From contig JAJRSQ010000085.1 of NCBI GenBank assembly GCA_024278725.1, positions 1-8,895 on the forward strand: a stretch of 8,895 bases of DNA, written 5' to 3'. Source of the stretch: Chloroflexota bacterium. Its GTDB lineage: Bacteria > Chloroflexota > Anaerolineae > 4572-78. The notes below the pieces were generated by a model. The model worked only from the letters and a program-made list of their open reading frames with translations, made no database searches and was not told the origin of the DNA. Below, in pieces: positions 6,681 to 8,895 of the stretch (the first letter of the stretch is position 1; the number at the start of each line of letters is the position of its first letter). The position numbers and the translations under genes are program-made.

Positions 6681-6937
6681 TGCTGGTACTGGGGCGTAAA
6701 GTCAATGAAAGCATCATTATCGGCGAAGACATCATCGTCACTATTTTAGCGGTGGAAGGCGAGCGGGTGAAAATAGGCATCGATGCGCCGGCGGATATAT
6801 CCATCTTGCGGCAGGAATTGTACGATGCCGTGAAGGCGGAAAACTTGCGCGCCGTGAAGGCGGCTCAGAAAACGGATAGCGGCGCAATGCTGTCATCCAT
6901 TCAAACGATTTTGGGGAAACAAAAGAAACAGGACTGA
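6680..6937 (+). CDS. csrA: Carbon storage regulator CsrA, RNA-binding translational regulator
   Basis: An 85-residue CsrA/RsmA family protein (86 if the adjacent ATG at 6677 is used; family members begin MLVL, so I prefer the second of the tandem ATGs). CsrA dimers bind GGA-containing sites near start codons and block translation. MLVLGRKVNESIIIGEDI and VKIGIDAPADISILRQELY fit the family closely. The RNA-contact residues that correspond to Leu4, Arg6 and Arg44 of E. coli CsrA are all present. The tail after residue 50, with AENLRAVKAA, is longer than in E. coli and resembles the Bacillus type that interacts with FliW. The ATG shares a base with the fliW stop, and a purine-rich AGAAGGGGGGG lies just upstream. 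The stop in turn overlaps the next ATG. Confidence 0.95.
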   Translation: MLVLGRKVNESIIIGEDIIVTILAVEGERVKIGIDAPADISILRQELYDAVKAENLRAVKAAQKTDSGAMLSSIQTILGKQKKQD

Positions 6938-7968
6938 TGAAACGACACATTCGGGCTACATCCATCAGCATAACGGGTTTATTTTTGATTTTACTTTTGC
7001 TCAGCACGGGCTGCACCTTTGTGGTGATTCCCCCCGGGCGGGCGGCAACGCTGACCGCGCGAGCGGTGGAAGCAACCGCCACCGCCGATGTGGCGGCGAA
7101 GAACGACACTGCGACCTCGAATAAAGACGGGACGGGGAAAGAAAAACCGACGCTGGAAAATCCCACCGCGGTGGTGCTGAATCCGACCGTTGTGTCCACC
7201 ATCACCGTGACGCCCGCCGTCACATCGTCCGTGACGGTTACGCCCACCGAGACCGCAACCACCCCACCGGCGACGGCGACGCTCGCACCGGTGTTGCCCG
7301 CCGTGACCGCCACGCCGGTGGTGATGGGCTATGTGGTGCAGGCAGGCGACACGTTGACCGCCATCGCCGCCCGTTTCGGCACGTTTCCGCACATCATCGC
7401 CGATTACAACCATCTGCCGAACCCGAATTACATCGTGCCCGGACAAATCTTGCAGGTTCCCATCGGTTCCGTACCGGTGACGCCGCCGCCCGTTCCGGCT
7501 GTGCCCACGCCGACACCCACCATCACCCCCACGCCGACGCTGTCGCCCACCATCACCGCGACACCGACACAAACGCCCACGCCGACGGAAACGTTCACCC
7601 CTGCGCCCACCGCGACGCTCTATCCGACGTTCACACCGTATCCCACCAGCACGCCGTTGCCCACATACACGCCGAGCTATCCTACGCCGTACCCAACCAG
7701 CACGCCGTATCCGACCTATACGCCGCCGCCACAACCCACGTATACGCCAAATCCCACCTACACCCCTTTCCCGACCTATACGCCGCCGCCGTCGCCCACG
7801 CCGCCGGTGGTTCCCACCGCCACGTTGACGCCCACACCCACTGCGACGCTCACGCCCACAGTTTCGGCAAGCAGTACCCCGTCGGCGACACCCACGCCGA
7901 CATTCACCATCACACCCACGCCCACATCGTCGGCGCAGCCAACCGCTACGCCCACGCCGATAAAATAG
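6937..7968 (+). CDS. LysM-domain lipoprotein with long Thr/Pro-rich tail
   Basis: A 343-residue protein that I recognise by parts only. The N-terminus is a signal peptide (MKRHIRATSI, then a Leu-rich core) that ends in LLSTGC, a plausible lipobox with Cys26 as the lipidated residue. Residues 27-130 are a Thr/Ala/Val-rich linker. A single LysM domain spans about 131-175: YVVQAGDTLTAIAARFG and PNPNYIVPGQILQVP match the consensus well, so peptidoglycan or a related glycan is the likely ligand. Residues 178-343 are almost all Thr and Pro with some Tyr, Ser and Ala, and include a YPT-x-TP repeat block at 229-285. Such low-complexity tails are common on exported Chloroflexota proteins. The ATG overlaps the csrA stop (TGATG), which predicts coupled translation. 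No link to flagella is shown by the sequence itself; position alone suggests one. Confidence 0.82.
   Translation: MKRHIRATSISITGLFLILLLLSTGCTFVVIPPGRAATLTARAVEATATADVAAKNDTATSNKDGTGKEKPTLENPTAVVLNPTVVSTITVTPAVTSSVTVTPTETATTPPATATLAPVLPAVTATPVVMGYVVQAGDTLTAIAARFGTFPHIIADYNHLPNPNYIVPGQILQVPIGSVPVTPPPVPAVPTPTPTITPTPTLSPTITATPTQTPTPTETFTPAPTATLYPTFTPYPTSTPLPTYTPSYPTPYPTSTPYPTYTPPPQPTYTPNPTYTPFPTYTPPPSPTPPVVPTATLTPTPTATLTPTVSASSTPSATPTPTFTITPTPTSSAQPTATPTPIK
7621..7791 (+). repeat. In-frame Tyr-Pro-Thr repeat block in the LysM lipoprotein
   Basis: The encoded residues 229-285 repeat a six-residue theme of the form YPT-(F/S/Y)-TP, with variants such as LPTYTP, QPTYTP, NPTYTP and FPTYTP. The codons vary between copies (tat/tac, acg/acc, ccg/ccc), so the repeat is conserved at protein level and is not a recent DNA duplication. 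The surrounding 7474-7963 is a looser TP/TPT-rich low-complexity region. Confidence 0.75.
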
Positions 7969-7986
7969 GGCATTGGCAGGTACGGG

Positions 7987-8895
7987 ATGAATCGGAAAAC
8001 GCAATCCCATAATTTACACCATTCATTGACAAGCATTATCGGAAAAATCACCCTCGCCGTGCTTTTGCCTGTGGTGATGTTTGCCGCTGTGCTGCTGATG
8101 CTGGTCGGTATTTCAACCGCGCAAGCTGCCGGTTCACTGCTGATTAATAAAACGGTGTCATCCGGCACGGTTGCCGCCGGGGAGACCTTCACCTATACCA
8201 TTGATGTGACCAACACCACCGCCTTCGACCTGATTGCCACCATCACCGATACGTTGCCGGGCGGTGTGTCGGTGGTGGATGCCGGAACCGGCGTGGTCTC
8301 CGGCGGCGCAATTGTATGGGCGGATGAACTCATCGGGCAGAATGCCGGGCGCAGTTTTGTTTTTTCCGTGCAGGTGACTCAAGCGGGCGACGTGGTGAAC
8401 AGCGATTATGAAGTCCAGTCGGGGATTGACCTGACCGCCGGCGCACCGGTGACCACCACGATTGTGGCGGGTCCCCCCGCGCAAGTGTCGCTGATTGCCG
8501 CGCCGAACCCCAATATCGCCGGGGCGACAACTGTGCTGACGGTGACCCTCGCCGACCAATACGGCAACACCATTCGCACCATCACCCCCGTGACGCTGAC
8601 ATACACCGCGGGCAGCCTCGACGGCGATGCGTCCGGCACAGTGGTGGCGCAAACCGATGCCAACGGCTATTTCGTCGGGGCGTTGTCCGCTATCACCCAG
8701 CCCAGCACCGTGCGGGTGACGGCATTCGCGGGCGGCTTCTCCGATTTTGTGGATGTGCAATATACGCACGGACCGCCCGCCAACCTGTCGGTGGCGGTTG
8801 CGCCCACCACCATCCCCGCCCCGCCGAGCGCCACCTCGGCGCAGATTGTCGCCACCGTGACCGACGCTTACGGCAATCCCGATACCAGCGATACG
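7987..8895 (+). CDS. Secreted surface protein with DUF11 and invasin/intimin-like Ig repeats, partial at the 3' end
   Basis: An open frame of 303 codons runs from the ATG at 7987 through the right edge without a stop. The first 47 residues form a long signal peptide: a basic and polar start, a hydrophobic core at about 21-42, and a signal peptidase site at AQA|AG. A DUF11-type domain follows at about 51-148: LINKTVSSGTVAAGETFTYT, VTNTT, TDTLPGGVSVV. From about 161 there are two Ig-like units of about 100 residues, each opening with GPPA and containing a TL/TV-x-D-x-YGN motif (ADQYGN at 189-194 and TDAYGN at 292-297), like Big_1 repeats of invasin/intimin. The second unit is cut by the edge. 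GCAGG at 7976-7980 lies six bases before the ATG, and the upstream stop is 18 bases away, so it is probably in the same operon. A surface, structural or adhesive role is likely from the family; the full size is unknown. Confidence 0.8.
   Translation, partial: MNRKTQSHNLHHSLTSIIGKITLAVLLPVVMFAAVLLMLVGISTAQAAGSLLINKTVSSGTVAAGETFTYTIDVTNTTAFDLIATITDTLPGGVSVVDAGTGVVSGGAIVWADELIGQNAGRSFVFSVQVTQAGDVVNSDYEVQSGIDLTAGAPVTTTIVAGPPAQVSLIAAPNPNIAGATTVLTVTLADQYGNTIRTITPVTLTYTAGSLDGDASGTVVAQTDANGYFVGALSAITQPSTVRVTAFAGGFSDFVDVQYTHGPPANLSVAVAPTTIPAPPSATSAQIVATVTDAYGNPDTSDT

Noticed and set aside
7474..7963. Repetitive DNA that might be a CRISPR array or minisatellite
   Set aside because: There are no regular spacers or exact repeats. 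The repetition is short, in frame and varies in codon use, as expected of a Thr/Pro-rich protein.
6991..8010. A 339-residue minus-strand open frame opposite the LysM lipoprotein gene, and another at 6741-7313
   Set aside because: They mirror the Thr/Pro codon bias of the + strand, which leaves few stops on the other strand. Their translations are Arg/Gly- or Val/Gly-rich low complexity without domains or a ribosome binding site in context.

Overview
The window is a compact flagellar gene cluster, almost entirely on the + strand. It is followed by two genes for surface-anchored or secreted proteins. The order is: 3' end of fliA (sigma-28) – SwrB-position membrane protein – flgF – flgG – terminator – sigma-28 promoter – flgM – flgN – flgK – flgL – terminator – fliW – csrA – LysM lipoprotein – DUF11/Ig-repeat protein (open at the right edge). 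flgM-flgN-flgK-flgL-fliW-csrA is the order of the Bacillus-type late flagellar operon. fliA followed by a small membrane protein echoes sigD-swrB, and the flgF/flgG pair echoes flhO-flhP.

Organism: a flagellated bacterium with moderately GC-rich DNA. The Thr-Pro-rich LysM lipoprotein, the DUF11/Ig surface protein, the Firmicute-like gene order and the lack of P/L-ring genes (flgI/flgH) beside flgG suggest a monoderm or atypical envelope. A flagellated Chloroflexota lineage is my best guess. It is an inference from style and context, not a proof.

Region 1-2583 holds regulator and rod genes. FliA directs late flagellar transcription; FlgF and FlgG build the rod. Between them lies the most unusual gene of the window. 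It has the N-terminal membrane helix, coiled coil and C-terminal HTH-like tail expected at the swrB position, but carries in its middle what looks like the SAM-like core-binding domain of a tyrosine recombinase, with no catalytic domain.

Region 2584-6091 is the late operon. It opens with a perfect match to the enteric sigma-28 consensus upstream of flgM (anti-sigma-28), followed by flgN (chaperone), flgK and flgL (hook-filament junction), and closes with a strong hairpin-plus-T-tract terminator. FliA and its antagonist FlgM are thus encoded a few kb apart, with a sigma-28 promoter in front of the antagonist.

Region 6092-8895 starts with a 127-base AT-rich leader (weak promoter candidate, imperfect palindrome). 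It continues with fliW and csrA, a post-transcriptional partner-switch pair, then the LysM lipoprotein gene, whose ATG overlaps the csrA stop. In Bacillus the next gene would be flagellin (hag). Here it is replaced by the LysM lipoprotein and the DUF11/Ig protein, which look co-transcribed with csrA.
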